Source: Methylobrevis albus (GTDB taxonomy: Bacteria > Pseudomonadota > Alphaproteobacteria > Rhizobiales > Pleomorphomonadaceae). Taken from it: a stretch of DNA of 64,000 nt. The stretch lies in NCBI RefSeq assembly GCF_015904235.1, contig NZ_JADZLT010000042.1, positions 124,001 through 188,000 on the forward strand, in the 5' to 3' direction. A model generated the notes under the pieces. The model saw only the letters and a list, made by a program, of their open reading frames with translations. It did no database searches and was not told the DNA's origin. A program made the position numbers and the translations under genes. Below are positions 1 to 8,007 of this stretch, piece by piece. The first letter of the stretch is position 1; each line of letters starts with the position of its first letter.

Positions 1-345
1 GGCGGCGGGCACGCCGTCCGGCACGCGGACGCAGGCGCTTGCGGGGGCGACGACCACCTCGCGCGCGGCGCCCCATTTCACATAGGCGGCGACCCGGTCG
101 CCGACCGAGAAGCCCTCGACCCCGTCGCCGACCGCGATGATTCGGCCCGCAAACTCGCCGGCGGGCGAGAACGGCCGCTCGGGCCGGTACTGGTAGCGGT
201 CGCGGATGATCAGCGTGTCGAAGAAGTTGAGCGCCGCCGCCTCCATGGCGACGGCGACCTCGCCGGGACCGGGCTCCGGCACGGCGATCTCGGCGAGGGT
301 CAGGCTTTCCGGCCCGCCCGGCTCGGTCGAGAGAATCGCACGCAT
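1..345 (-). CDS. NADPH:quinone oxidoreductase family protein (partial, C-terminus beyond window)
   Basis: The reverse strand reads from an ATG at 345 off the left edge, giving about 115 residues. They open MRAILSTEPGGPESL and run through LNFFDTLIIRDRYQ, PAGEFAG and VGDRVAAY, the pattern of the N-terminal GroES-like domain of the zinc-independent quinone oxidoreductase branch of medium-chain dehydrogenases. The usual zinc-ligand cysteine cluster is absent from the visible part, which fits quinone or crotonyl reductases rather than alcohol dehydrogenases. Members reduce quinones or enones with NADPH in the cytoplasm. The NADPH-binding Rossmann half lies outside the window, so cofactor and substrate cannot be checked. 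The gene starts 57 nt after the sigma-factor stop on the same strand, so the two may be co-transcribed. Confidence 0.8.
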   Translation of the reverse strand, partial: MRAILSTEPGGPESLTLAEIAVPEPGPGEVAVAMEAAALNFFDTLIIRDRYQYRPERPFSPAGEFAGRIIAVGDGVEGFSVGDRVAAYVKWGAAREVVVAPASACVRVPDGVPAA

Positions 346-402
346 GCCGTCCGTCTCCGCTGCTCCGAGGGCCTCGCCGCGGCCCCCTTCACGAAACCTT
401 GA

Positions 403-1002
403 TCAGTCGACGTCGACGGCCGCGTCCGCCTCGAGGATCCGCCTGAGGCGGGTGAAGGCGAGGCGGAGGCGGGACTTGACGGTGCCGAGCGGCTGGCCCG
501 TCGCGGCGGCGACCTGGGTGTGCGACAGGCCCTTGAAGAAGGCCAGTTGCACGAGTTCGTACTGCTCGGCGGGCAGGCTCGACAATGCGGCACGAATGCG
601 CGCCTCGCGGCGCTGGGTGTCGAGCTGGGTGCCGAGGTCTTCGGGTTCGGACGGCTGCAGCGAGGGATCGGTCTGGTCGATGGCGCCGCTGCGGTCGCGG
701 CGGGCGAGGTCGATGCGCCGATTGCGGGCGATGCGGAACAGCCAGGTGCCGACGGAGGACTTCTGCCGGTCGAACAGCGCCGCCTTGCGCCAGAGCACGA
801 CCATCACCTCCTGGGCGAGTTCCTCGGCGGTGGCGGGGTCGGTGCCGATACGCTGCAGGTGGCCGCTGATGCGGGGCGCGTAATGGTCGAACAGCCGCAC
901 GAAAGCGTCCCTGTCCCGCGAGGTGGCGACACGTTCGACCAGATCGGCCCACTCATCGTTCGGCGACACTTGTCCGTCCCGTACCCGGTTCACCGTCTTC
1001 AT
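403..1002 (-). CDS. ECF-type RNA polymerase sigma factor
   Basis: The protein has 199 residues. Region 2 (about 30-100) contains LFDHYAPRI, AEELAQEVMVVLWRKAALFD and TWLFRIARNRRIDLARRD; region 4 (about 140-190) contains LPAEQYELVQLAFFKGLSH and GTVKSRLRLAFTRLR. This is the two-domain layout of extracytoplasmic-function sigma factors, and the sequence resembles the alphaproteobacterial RpoE group whose partner is the zinc anti-sigma factor ChrR. No anti-sigma gene is adjacent: downstream is a quinone oxidoreductase and upstream is a non-coding stretch. ATG at 1002 was chosen because it gives a normal N-terminus; no strong ribosome binding site is visible. A role in oxidative or singlet-oxygen stress is inference from the group. 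Confidence 0.9.
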   Translation of the reverse strand: MKTVNRVRDGQVSPNDEWADLVERVATSRDRDAFVRLFDHYAPRISGHLQRIGTDPATAEELAQEVMVVLWRKAALFDRQKSSVGTWLFRIARNRRIDLARRDRSGAIDQTDPSLQPSEPEDLGTQLDTQRREARIRAALSSLPAEQYELVQLAFFKGLSHTQVAAATGQPLGTVKSRLRLAFTRLRRILEADAAVDVD

Positions 1003-1350
1003 CCACGCCGCGTTCCGCCAGGGCGTTCCGGGGGGGCTGGCCGCCGTGGCCCGCCACCGGCGCGCCCGCGGCCCTCCCGCGCGAGGCGCCTCATTGTCGC
1101 CAGATTCGAACCGGAGCGTGCGTCCACGGCAGGGACAGCCCCGTCACCATAGACGATGTCGTGGCCGGGGGCCACGCCCCGGGGGATTGCCCGAAAGGCC
1201 ATCCCGCACCGGGGTTTCCCTCGGCCGCCTCGCGGCGGTCACGGCCTTCAATGCTTTGGTAACCTTGAATTGGTTATGCTCGGCCCAGTTAACGTTAAGG
1301 CCGGGCCGCTGCCCTGCCTTATGGTCGACACTCTAGCGGATTGGTGAACA
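1003..1350. other. Intergenic region between divergent sigma-factor and IalB-family genes
   Basis: I see no credible gene here. It must carry the promoters of the leftward sigma factor and the rightward IalB-family gene. The right part (about 1255-1300) is noticeably AT-richer and contains the perfect 10-bp palindrome TTAACGTTAA at 1289-1298. I could not assign a convincing -35/-10 pair on either strand. Confidence 0.5.
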
Positions 1351-1863
1351 ATGACGAACGGACGCACGCTTGCCACGGCATTTGCGATGCTGATCGGCGC
1401 AGCGACGGTCGCCACGGCGCAGACGCCGACGGTCCTCGACAAGCCCTTCGGGGACTGGACGGCCTACGGCTACACGGCCGGCGGCGGCAAGGTCTGCTAC
1501 GCCATCTCGCAGCCGAAGAGCACCGAGCCGAGAGGCGTGAACCGGGATCCGATGTACATCTTCGTGACCAACCGCCCGAAGGAGGGCGTGCGGCACGAGG
1601 TGAGCGTGATCACCGGCTATCCCTACAAGGAAGGCTCCAAGACCACGGTGAAGATCGGCGCCGACACCTTCGTGATGTTCACGAAGGACGACGGCGCCTG
1701 GGTCGAGAACGCGGCCGAGGAAGCCCGGCTGATCGGCTCGATGAAGGGCGGCAGCGAGATGGTGGTCACCGGCACGTCGCGCCGCGGCACCGTCACCACC
1801 GACACCTACTCGCTGCGCGGCATCACCGCCGCGCTCGGCCGCATCGACAGCGAGTGCCGCTGA
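1351..1863 (+). CDS. Invasion-associated locus B (IalB) family exported protein
   Basis: The protein has 170 residues. It starts MTNGRTLATAFAMLIGAATVA and has a likely signal-peptidase I site after ATA (about residue 23). The mature part opens with a short FGDWTAYGYTAGGGKVCY stretch typical of IalB-family proteins, then YIFVTNRPKEGVRHEVSVI, and a conserved cysteine pair (Cys near 49 and Cys near 169). The family is named for a Bartonella invasion protein but is widespread in free-living Hyphomicrobiales, where its role is unknown; it is probably periplasmic. It lies upstream of rlmN on the same strand, an arrangement often seen in this order. The start is the ATG at 1351; an overlapping ATG at 1341 is in another frame. 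Confidence 0.82.
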   Translation: MTNGRTLATAFAMLIGAATVATAQTPTVLDKPFGDWTAYGYTAGGGKVCYAISQPKSTEPRGVNRDPMYIFVTNRPKEGVRHEVSVITGYPYKEGSKTTVKIGADTFVMFTKDDGAWVENAAEEARLIGSMKGGSEMVVTGTSRRGTVTTDTYSLRGITAALGRIDSECR

Positions 1864-2055
1864 CGGCTTCGGCGCGGCGGACGCGGCCGGGCCTTCGCAG
1901 CGCGCAGGTCTGACCGTCCGCCCGGGCCTTCAAGACGCCGGCTTTCTGCGCTATATCAGATCGAAATCCGACGGCGGGGGCTCGCGCTCCCGGCCGTCGT
2001 TTCGTATTGGCGCCGCCGCGGCGGCACCCACGCTCGAAACCCGGAACATTCGCCC

Positions 2056-3321
2056 ATGGCCACGACCCTCGACCTCGCCACCGCCGCCGATGCGCCCGCG
2101 CCGGCGCTCCGGCCGCAGCCGGCGCCCGAAAAGGCGTCGCTGATCGGGCTGCCGCGCGAGGCGATCGCCGAAAAGCTCGTCGCGGCCGGCGTGCCCGAGC
2201 GGCAGGCGCGCATGCGCGTCGCCCAGCTCTGGCACTGGATGTACGTGCGCGGCGCGACAGACTTCTCGGCGATGACCAACGTCTCCAAGGACCTGCGCGT
2301 GGTGCTCGACCAGCATTTCACGCTGGCGCGGCCCGAGATCGTCACCGAGCAGATCTCGTCCGACGGCACGCGCAAGTGGCTGATGAAGTTCCCGCCGCGC
2401 GGCGCCGGCCGGCCGGTGGAGATCGAGACCGTCTATATCCCCGAGGAGGGGCGCGGCACGCTGTGCGTCTCGAGCCAGGTCGGCTGCACGCTGACCTGCT
2501 CGTTCTGCCACACCGGCACGCAGAAGCTGGTGCGCAACCTCACCGCCGAGGAAATCCTCGCCCAGTTGCTCGTCGCGCGCGACCGGCTCGGCGACTATCC
2601 GGACCTGAAGCCCGCCGCCGAGGGCGCCGGCTTCGTGCCGAGCGAAGGCCGCCTCGTCTCCAACATGGTGATGATGGGGATGGGCGAGCCGCTCTACAAT
2701 TTTGACGAGGTGAAGCAGGCGCTGCTGATCGCTTCCGACGGCGACGGCCTGTCGCTGTCGAAGCGCCGCATCACGCTGTCGACCTCGGGCGTCGTGCCGC
2801 TGATCCCGCGCGCCGGCGAGGAAATGGGCGTCATGCTGGCGATCTCGCTGCACGCCGTGCGCGACGAGCTGCGCAACGAGCTGGTGCCGCTCAACAAGAA
2901 GCACCCGATCAAGGACCTGCTCGCCGCCTGCCGCGCCTATCCGGGCCTCTCCAACGCCCGCCGCATCACCTTCGAATACGTGATGCTGAAGGGCGTCAAC
3001 GACAGCGACGGCGATGCGCGCGAACTCGTCCGGCTGCTCAAGGGCATCCCGGCGAAGATCAACCTGATCCCGTTCAATCCGTGGCCGGGTTCGGCCTACG
3101 CCTGCTCGGAGTGGGAGCGGATCGAGGCCTTCGCCGACATCGTCAACGCCGCTGGCTACGCCTCGCCGATCCGCCGGCCGCGCGGCCGCGACATCCTCGC
3201 CGCCTGCGGCCAGCTGAAGTCGGAGAGCGAGCGTATGCGGTTCAAGGACCGCCGCGCGCTGGAAGAGAGCGAAGCCGACCTCGCCATGCGGGCGATGGTG
3301 GCCGGGCTCGGCGACGATTGA
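2056..3321 (+). CDS. rlmN: Dual-specificity 23S rRNA/tRNA adenine C2 methyltransferase RlmN
   Basis: The protein has 421 residues and is a radical-SAM enzyme that methylates C2 of A2503 in 23S rRNA and of A37 in some tRNAs. The N-terminal accessory domain (about 35-110) includes [20 protein letters not shown]. The [4Fe-4S] motif is [11 protein letters not shown] (about 144-154), preceded by CVSSQVGC. Other family motifs visible are [46 protein letters not shown] and, near the end, CGQLKSE, whose cysteine corresponds to the conserved C-terminal catalytic cysteine; the methyl-carrying cysteine is therefore accounted for. Length is slightly above that of the E. coli enzyme because of an Ala/Pro-rich N-terminal extension. 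The small membrane protein gene follows after 13 nt. Confidence 0.97.
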   Translation: MATTLDLATAADAPAPALRPQPAPEKASLIGLPREAIAEKLVAAGVPERQARMRVAQLWHWMYVRGATDFSAMTNVSKDLRVVLDQHFTLARPEIVTEQISSDGTRKWLMKFPPRGAGRPVEIETVYIPEEGRGTLCVSSQVGCTLTCSFCHTGTQKLVRNLTAEEILAQLLVARDRLGDYPDLKPAAEGAGFVPSEGRLVSNMVMMGMGEPLYNFDEVKQALLIASDGDGLSLSKRRITLSTSGVVPLIPRAGEEMGVMLAISLHAVRDELRNELVPLNKKHPIKDLLAACRAYPGLSNARRITFEYVMLKGVNDSDGDARELVRLLKGIPAKINLIPFNPWPGSAYACSEWERIEAFADIVNAAGYASPIRRPRGRDILAACGQLKSESERMRFKDRRALEESEADLAMRAMVAGLGDD

Positions 3322-3334
3322 TGCGGGTGAACCG

Positions 3335-3757
3335 GTGCAGATAATCGGTCGCCTGTTCGCCGCCGGCCTCGGCTTCCTCGCCGCGGTGCTCGCCGCCGCC
3401 GTCTTCCTGCTCGTCGCCGAGGTCGGCACCTCGCCGGAGAACCCGGTCGACGCCGACTGGTTCTGGGGCCTGTTCGTGGTGTCCAGCACGGTGACCGCCT
3501 CGGCGATCGGCGCCTATGTCGCGACGCCGGCGCTGGTCGCGATCCTCATCAGCGAGATCTTCGCCATCCGTTCGTGGATGGCGTTCGCCGCGCTCGGCGG
3601 CGCACTCGGCCTGACGGCGGCGTCGAGCATCGTCGTGGTCTCGGAGGCGGGGTCGGTGACGGGGGTCGACGCCACGGTGCTCACCGCCGCCGGGCTGGTC
3701 GGGGGGCTCGCCTACTGGGCGGTGGCGGGGCGGACGGCGGGGCTTCGGGGGCGGTAG
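3335..3757 (+). CDS. Small hypothetical integral membrane protein
   Basis: The protein has 140 residues and starts with GTG at 3335, 13 nt after the rlmN stop, so it is probably co-transcribed with rlmN. It is hydrophobic throughout, with four likely membrane segments: GLGFLAAVLAAAVFLLVAEV (about 10-30), FWGLFVVSSTVTASAIGAYV (about 43-62), ILISEIFAIRSWMAFAALGG (about 70-95) and VLTAAGLVGGLAYWAVAG (about 116-134). I recognise no catalytic motif and cannot name a family with confidence. It ends directly before palindromic element A. Confidence 0.7.
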   Translation: MQIIGRLFAAGLGFLAAVLAAAVFLLVAEVGTSPENPVDADWFWGLFVVSSTVTASAIGAYVATPALVAILISEIFAIRSWMAFAALGGALGLTAASSIVVVSEAGSVTGVDATVLTAAGLVGGLAYWAVAGRTAGLRGR

Positions 3758-3761
3758 CTGT

Positions 3762-3943
3762 GCCGTGGGAAGCCCCCTCCCTGTCCCTCCCCCGCTTCGC
3801 AGGAGAGGGGACGATGGGCGAGAGGACTTTCGCAAAACAGCGACTGCGCCGAAGCGAAGCGCTGATGACGCGGACGCCCTAACCTCCTGCGTCCCCTCTC
3901 CTGCGAAGCGGGGGAGGGACAGGGAGGGGGGAGGCCCCACGGC
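3762..3943. repeat. Palindromic element A (78-nt core flanked by long inverted arms)
   Basis: Arms at 3762-3812 and 3891-3943 are near-perfect reverse complements over about 50 nt. They enclose a 78-nt core (3813-3890) that starts GATGGGCGAG and ends TAACCTCCTGC. The same arms and core occur at 16546-16738 and, inverted, at 57260-57438. The element fills the gap between the convergent 3' ends of the small membrane protein gene and htpG. RNA from either strand would fold into a very stable hairpin, so it may act as a bidirectional terminator, although there is no long U tract. Confidence 0.9.
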
Positions 3944-3964
3944 AAGGCCGCCCCCCAAGAACCC

Positions 3965-5869
3965 TCACCCCAATCCCGCCTGCATCAGCCGCCCCAGCCG
4001 GGCGGCAAAGTCCGCCGGGTCTTCCGGGGCTTCGCCGTCGAGGATGCGGGCCTGGCCGTAGAGCAGCACGGCCGCGTCGGCGACGGCCGTCTCGCCGCGC
4101 TCGGCTTCAACCTTCGCCAGCGCGCGGATCAGTTCGTGGCGCGGGTTGATCTCGAGCACCGCGGACGACGGCGCGCCGCCGGTGCCGCGGGCCATCAGCT
4201 TTTCGGTGCGCCGGTCGAGGCCGTAGTCGGAGGCGACGAGGCAGACGGCGCTGGTGGCGAGGCGGGCGGAGGCGCGTACCGCGGCGACCTTGTCGCCGAG
4301 CGCCGCCTTCAGGGCGACGGCGAGCGGGCCGACGTCGGTGTCGCCGTCCGGCTGCTCGGCCGCCGCAGGCAGCGGGATCAGGTCGAGGTCCGCCGCGCCC
4401 TGGCTGATCGACTTGAACGGCTTGCCCTCGTAGCCGAGCGCGGTGCGGACCCAGAAGGCGTCGACCGGATCGGTGAGCACCAGCACCTCCAGCCCGCGCG
4501 CGACGTAGCCCTCGAGCTGCGGGCTCGCCAGCACCGCCGCGCGGCTTTCGCCGAGCGCATAGTAGATCGCGGTCTGGTTTTCCTTCATCGCGGCGACGTA
4601 CGCGCCGAGCGAGCGCCAGCCGTCGTGGCCGGTGGTCTGGAAGCGGGCGACCTTATAGATCTCGTCGCGGCGCTCGGGCGCCTCGTAGAGGCCTTCCTTG
4701 ATCACGGCGCCGAAGGCGTCCCACACCTTGGCATAGGCCTCGGCGTCGTTGTCGGCGAGCTTGCCGAGTTCGGCGAGCACCCGGTTGGTGACGCCCTTGC
4801 CGATCTGCTCCAGCACCGGGTTCTGCTGCAGCATCTCGCGCGAGAGGTTGAGCGGCAGGTCTTCCGAATCGACGACGCCGCGCACGAAGCGCAGCCAGGC
4901 CGGCAGGATCGCCGCGTCGTCGGCGATGAAGACGCGGCGGACGTAGAGCCGGATGCGGCCGCGCCGGTCGGGATCGAACAGGTCGAACGGCTTCTGCGAC
5001 GGCACGAACAGCAGCACGGAATATTCGTGCCGGCCTTCGGCGCGGTAGTGGATGGTGAGGGCCGGGTCGTCCCAGAGCCCGCCGACGTGGCCGTAGAATT
5101 CCTTGTATTCCTCCGGCGTCACCGACGCCTTCGGCTTCACCCAGAGCGCGGCGCCGTCGGCGAGTTCGCGCGCCTCGCCGTCCGCCGCGGCGAGGCGGAT
5201 CGGCACGGGGACGTGGGCGGAGTATTCGCGCACGATCCGCTCGATGGTGGCTTCTTCGGCGTAGGTCGCGGCGTCCGCCGAGAGTTCGAGCGTCACGCGG
5301 GTGCCGGCGGCGGGCGCTTCGGCAAGGTCGGCGGGGCTGAGCTCGAAGGTGCCCTTGCCGTCGGAGACCCAGGCGAAGGCCTCCTCCGACCCGGCCTTGC
5401 GGCTGACGACACGGACGCGGTCGGCGACCATGAAGGCGGAATAGAAGCCGACGCCGAACTGGCCGATCAGCGCCTGGCCCTGCTTCTGCTCGCCGCCCTT
5501 GTCGGCGAGCTGGTCGAGGAAGGCGCGCGTGCCAGAGCGGGCGATGGTGCCGAGGTTGTCCTTCATCTCCTCGCGGCTCATGCCGATGCCGTTGTCGGAG
5601 ATGGTGAGGGTGTTCTTCGCCGCGTCCGCGGCGATCTCGATGCGGAAGCCGTCGTGTCCCGGCGGCAGCAGGCCAGGCTCGGAGAGCGAGAGGTAGCGCA
5701 GCTTCTCGCAGGCGTCGGCCGCGTTCGAGATCAGCTCGCGCAGGAAGATGTCCTTGTTGGAATAGACCGCGTGCACCATCAGGTGCAGCAGGCGCGAGAC
5801 CTCGGCCTCGAACGCATGGCGCTCGCCGCCGGCGGTCGCAGTGGTTTCGGTCGTGGTGTCGGTCGTCAT
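3965..5869 (-). CDS. htpG: Molecular chaperone HtpG (bacterial Hsp90)
   Basis: The protein has 634 residues, matching the bacterial Hsp90 length. The GHKL ATPase domain shows RELISNAADACEKLRY (about 42-57), ISDNGIGMSREEMKDNLGTI and LIGQFGVGFYSAFMVADRV; the middle domain contains RRGRIRLYVRRVFI and DLPLNLSREMLQQN. The ATG at 5869 was preferred over one 37 codons upstream because homology begins just after it and a GGGGCGAAG sequence precedes it. Hsp90 is an ATP-driven cytosolic chaperone for late-stage folding and stress protection. The gene stands alone, convergent with the preceding membrane protein gene and followed by element A. No heat-shock promoter is evident in the short upstream gap. 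Confidence 0.97.
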   Translation of the reverse strand: MTTDTTTETTATAGGERHAFEAEVSRLLHLMVHAVYSNKDIFLRELISNAADACEKLRYLSLSEPGLLPPGHDGFRIEIAADAAKNTLTISDNGIGMSREEMKDNLGTIARSGTRAFLDQLADKGGEQKQGQALIGQFGVGFYSAFMVADRVRVVSRKAGSEEAFAWVSDGKGTFELSPADLAEAPAAGTRVTLELSADAATYAEEATIERIVREYSAHVPVPIRLAAADGEARELADGAALWVKPKASVTPEEYKEFYGHVGGLWDDPALTIHYRAEGRHEYSVLLFVPSQKPFDLFDPDRRGRIRLYVRRVFIADDAAILPAWLRFVRGVVDSEDLPLNLSREMLQQNPVLEQIGKGVTNRVLAELGKLADNDAEAYAKVWDAFGAVIKEGLYEAPERRDEIYKVARFQTTGHDGWRSLGAYVAAMKENQTAIYYALGESRAAVLASPQLEGYVARGLEVLVLTDPVDAFWVRTALGYEGKPFKSISQGAADLDLIPLPAAAEQPDGDTDVGPLAVALKAALGDKVAAVRASARLATSAVCLVASDYGLDRRTEKLMARGTGGAPSSAVLEINPRHELIRALAKVEAERGETAVADAAVLLYGQARILDGEAPEDPADFAARLGRLMQAGLG

Positions 5870-6003
5870 CGCTTCGCCCCGTCGATGTCTCGATGCCGTG
5901 GGAATCCGGCCCGCGGCGCGGGGTGTGCGCGCCCGGCGGGCCGGCGTCGCTGATATCGGCGCATGCCGCGGGGCTTTCAAGCGCTTTGTCCGGGATGCAG
6001 CGC

Positions 6004-6951
6004 TCAGGGCGCCAGCCGGCGCCGCGGCGACGGGGCGCCCGCCGGCTCCGGGCCCGCGGCGGGAAACACCCGGCGCAGGTGGCCGAGGAAGGTCGCGACG
6101 ACGCGCTGGCGCTCGCGGTCGGGCAGGAAGGCGGCCTGGAACGGCGCGGGGTAGGCGAAGAGATCGGAGCGGATCGGCCGCAGCCGCGCCTCGGCGACGA
6201 AGCGGGCGGCATAATGATCGGGCAGGTAGCCGAGATAGGCCCCCGAAAGGATCAGCCGGGCTTCGCTCTCCATGTCCGAGACCACGGCGCGCGGCCCGCC
6301 GATCGCGAAGATCTTGAGGTCGCGCTGGCCCCAGTAGGCGCGGCCGACGATCGGGTGGCGTCGCACGGTCTCGACGTCGATCTCGGCATCGGGCACGCCA
6401 TAGAGCGGATGCTCGGCGCCGCAGTAGAAGCGCTGGGTCTCGACGTAGAGGTCGAGATAGGAGAGGCCGAGCGCGATGCGCGGGAAGCTCGCGACCGCGA
6501 GGTGGATTTCGCCGGCGACGACGTCGCGCAGCAGTTCGTGCGGCGGGCGCGTCACCACGGTGAGCAGCACGCTCGGCGCCTCGCGGGCAAAACCGGCGAA
6601 GACCGTCTCCAGCGGCGCGTTCGGGTCGGAGATCGTGTTGTCGGTGAGCCCGATGGTCAGCGCGCCCGACAGCGCGCGCTTCAGGCCGCGCACCCGGCCG
6701 TCGAAGTGCTCGACCGAGGCGAGCAGGCGGCGGGCCTCCTCATAGACCTGGCGGCCGTCGTCGGTAAGGCGGAAGCCCGAGCGGCCGCGGTGGCAGAGCT
6801 TGACGCCGAGGCGGGTCTCGAGGGCTGCGATATGGCCGGAGATCGTCGACAGCGACAGGTTGAGCTCGTCCTGCGCCGCGGCGAAGCCGCCGGCCTCGAC
6901 GATGGTGCCGAAGATCCGCAGCAGGCGCAGGTCGATCGTATCCACCGGCAT
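6004..6951 (-). CDS. LysR-family transcriptional regulator of the guanidino-hydrolase operon
   Basis: The protein has 315 residues. The winged helix-turn-helix lies at about 5-64 (IDLRLLRIFGTIVEAGGFAA and LNLSLSTISGHIAALETRL), followed by a periplasmic-binding-like effector domain. The C-terminus is Pro/Arg-rich. The ATG at 6951 was chosen because MPVDTIDLRLLRIF aligns with the normal LysR start; a longer reading upstream would run into the opposite gene's leader. It is divergent from the hydrolase/Pot operon 121 nt away, the classic arrangement in which a LysR protein controls the neighbouring operon with a substrate or product as co-inducer. The linker helix shows RRLLASVEHFDGRVRGLKRA. The effector is unknown. 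Confidence 0.92.
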   Translation of the reverse strand: MPVDTIDLRLLRIFGTIVEAGGFAAAQDELNLSLSTISGHIAALETRLGVKLCHRGRSGFRLTDDGRQVYEEARRLLASVEHFDGRVRGLKRALSGALTIGLTDNTISDPNAPLETVFAGFAREAPSVLLTVVTRPPHELLRDVVAGEIHLAVASFPRIALGLSYLDLYVETQRFYCGAEHPLYGVPDAEIDVETVRRHPIVGRAYWGQRDLKIFAIGGPRAVVSDMESEARLILSGAYLGYLPDHYAARFVAEARLRPIRSDLFAYPAPFQAAFLPDRERQRVVATFLGHLRRVFPAAGPEPAGAPSPRRRLAP

Positions 6952-6972
6952 CACGCGGGCTCCCCAGGCATC

Positions 6973-6992
6973 ACTTCGGACTTTCCCGAAGT
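6973..6992. promoter_or_regulatory. Candidate LysR operator (inverted repeat)
   Basis: ACTTCGG at 6973-6979 and CCGAAGT at 6986-6992 form a perfect 7-bp inverted repeat with a 6-nt spacer. It sits between the divergent lysR start (6951) and the hydrolase start (7073), where an autoregulatory LysR site would be expected. Binding is inference. Confidence 0.5.
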
Positions 6993-7072
6993 CTAGTGCG
7001 AGACGGCGGTCTTTTTCCACAGCGCCGCTTCGGATTTCCTCGGCATCGGCGAGGCGAGCGGGGAGGTCCGGC

Positions 7073-7957
7073 ATGGCCGGCGAGGCACCGAAGTGGACGG
7101 TGGACAGCGAGACCGGCACCTTGCGCGAGGTGCTGCTCTGCCGGCCCGACTTCTACGACTGGATCCCCACCAACGACATCGCCCGGCGCACCATCGCCGC
7201 CGGCGGCCGGCTCGACCCGCAGGCGCTGCAGGCGCAGTACGCCGAACTCGAAGCGGCGCTCGATGACGCAGGCGTCGTCCGCCACTACCTGACCCCGGCG
7301 CCGCAGTTGCCCTACCAGGTCTATACCCGCGACTCCTCGCAGGTGACGCCATGGGGGCCGATGGTGACGCAGCTGTTCCGGCCGCAGCGGCGCGGCGAGG
7401 TCGCCTCGATCGTCGACTTCTACGCCAGCGCCGGCTGCCCGATCTGGCGCTTTGCCTCGTCGGGGGCGGTCGAGGGCGGCGACATCCACATCATCCGGCC
7501 CGGCCTGATGGCGATCGGCAGCAGCGGCGAGCGCACGACGCCCGAGGGCGCAGAGGAGTTTGCCGGCTGGTTCCGCGACGCCGGCTGGGAAACGCGGGCC
7601 GTCGATTTTCCGGAGCACTTTTTGCATCTCGACGTGATCTTCTCGATGGTGGCGGACGGGCTGGCGCTCGCCTGCTCCGACGTGATCGACGACGCGCATC
7701 TCGCCTGGTTCCGCGACCACGGCATCCGCCTGTTGCCGGTGACGTACAAGGAGGCCATGGGGGCGATGGGCTGCAACGTGCTGGCGCTGGGCGGCGGCCG
7801 GGTGATCAGCCCGCGGCACTCGGCCCGGATCAACGACATGCTGCGGGCCGAGGGCCTCACCGTCCTCGACCCGGAACTCGACCTCTTCGCGCGCGGCGGC
7901 GGCAGCGTCCACTGCATGACGATGCCGCTCCGGCGCGATCCGCTGGCCGCCGCCTGA
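7073..7957 (+). CDS. Guanidino-modifying hydrolase (arginine deiminase / dimethylarginine dimethylaminohydrolase family)
   Basis: The protein has 294 residues, preceded by a strong ribosome site (GGGGAGG, spacing 6). It has the single-domain pentein layout with all signature residues: YTRD (Asp87), EGGD (Glu134-Asp137), HLD (His185, Asp187) and the nucleophile in HCMTMPL (Cys281). Enzymes of this superfamily attack the guanidinium carbon of arginine, methylated arginines, agmatine or related compounds through a covalent cysteine intermediate. The length suits a dimethylarginine dimethylaminohydrolase or small citrulline-forming hydrolase better than a 400-residue arginine deiminase. It is the first gene of an operon with a Pot-type importer, so its substrate is probably what the importer brings in. 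The exact substrate is not determined. Confidence 0.85.
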   Translation: MAGEAPKWTVDSETGTLREVLLCRPDFYDWIPTNDIARRTIAAGGRLDPQALQAQYAELEAALDDAGVVRHYLTPAPQLPYQVYTRDSSQVTPWGPMVTQLFRPQRRGEVASIVDFYASAGCPIWRFASSGAVEGGDIHIIRPGLMAIGSSGERTTPEGAEEFAGWFRDAGWETRAVDFPEHFLHLDVIFSMVADGLALACSDVIDDAHLAWFRDHGIRLLPVTYKEAMGAMGCNVLALGGGRVISPRHSARINDMLRAEGLTVLDPELDLFARGGGSVHCMTMPLRRDPLAAA

Positions 7958-8007
7958 GGCGCGCCGGCACTGCCGCAACGCCGATCACGACAACAAGGGG
8001 GACGCCG

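Noticed and set aside
1951-3489. 512-codon frame on the - strand opposite rlmN
   Set aside because: Antisense shadow of rlmN; composition biased and no recognisable domain.
3762-3943. CRISPR-like repeat array
   Set aside because: The repeats are paired inverted arms around one core, not regularly spaced direct repeats, and no cas genes are present.
4136-5953. 605-codon + frame opposite htpG
   Set aside because: Antisense shadow of a clear HtpG gene, no ribosome site or domain.
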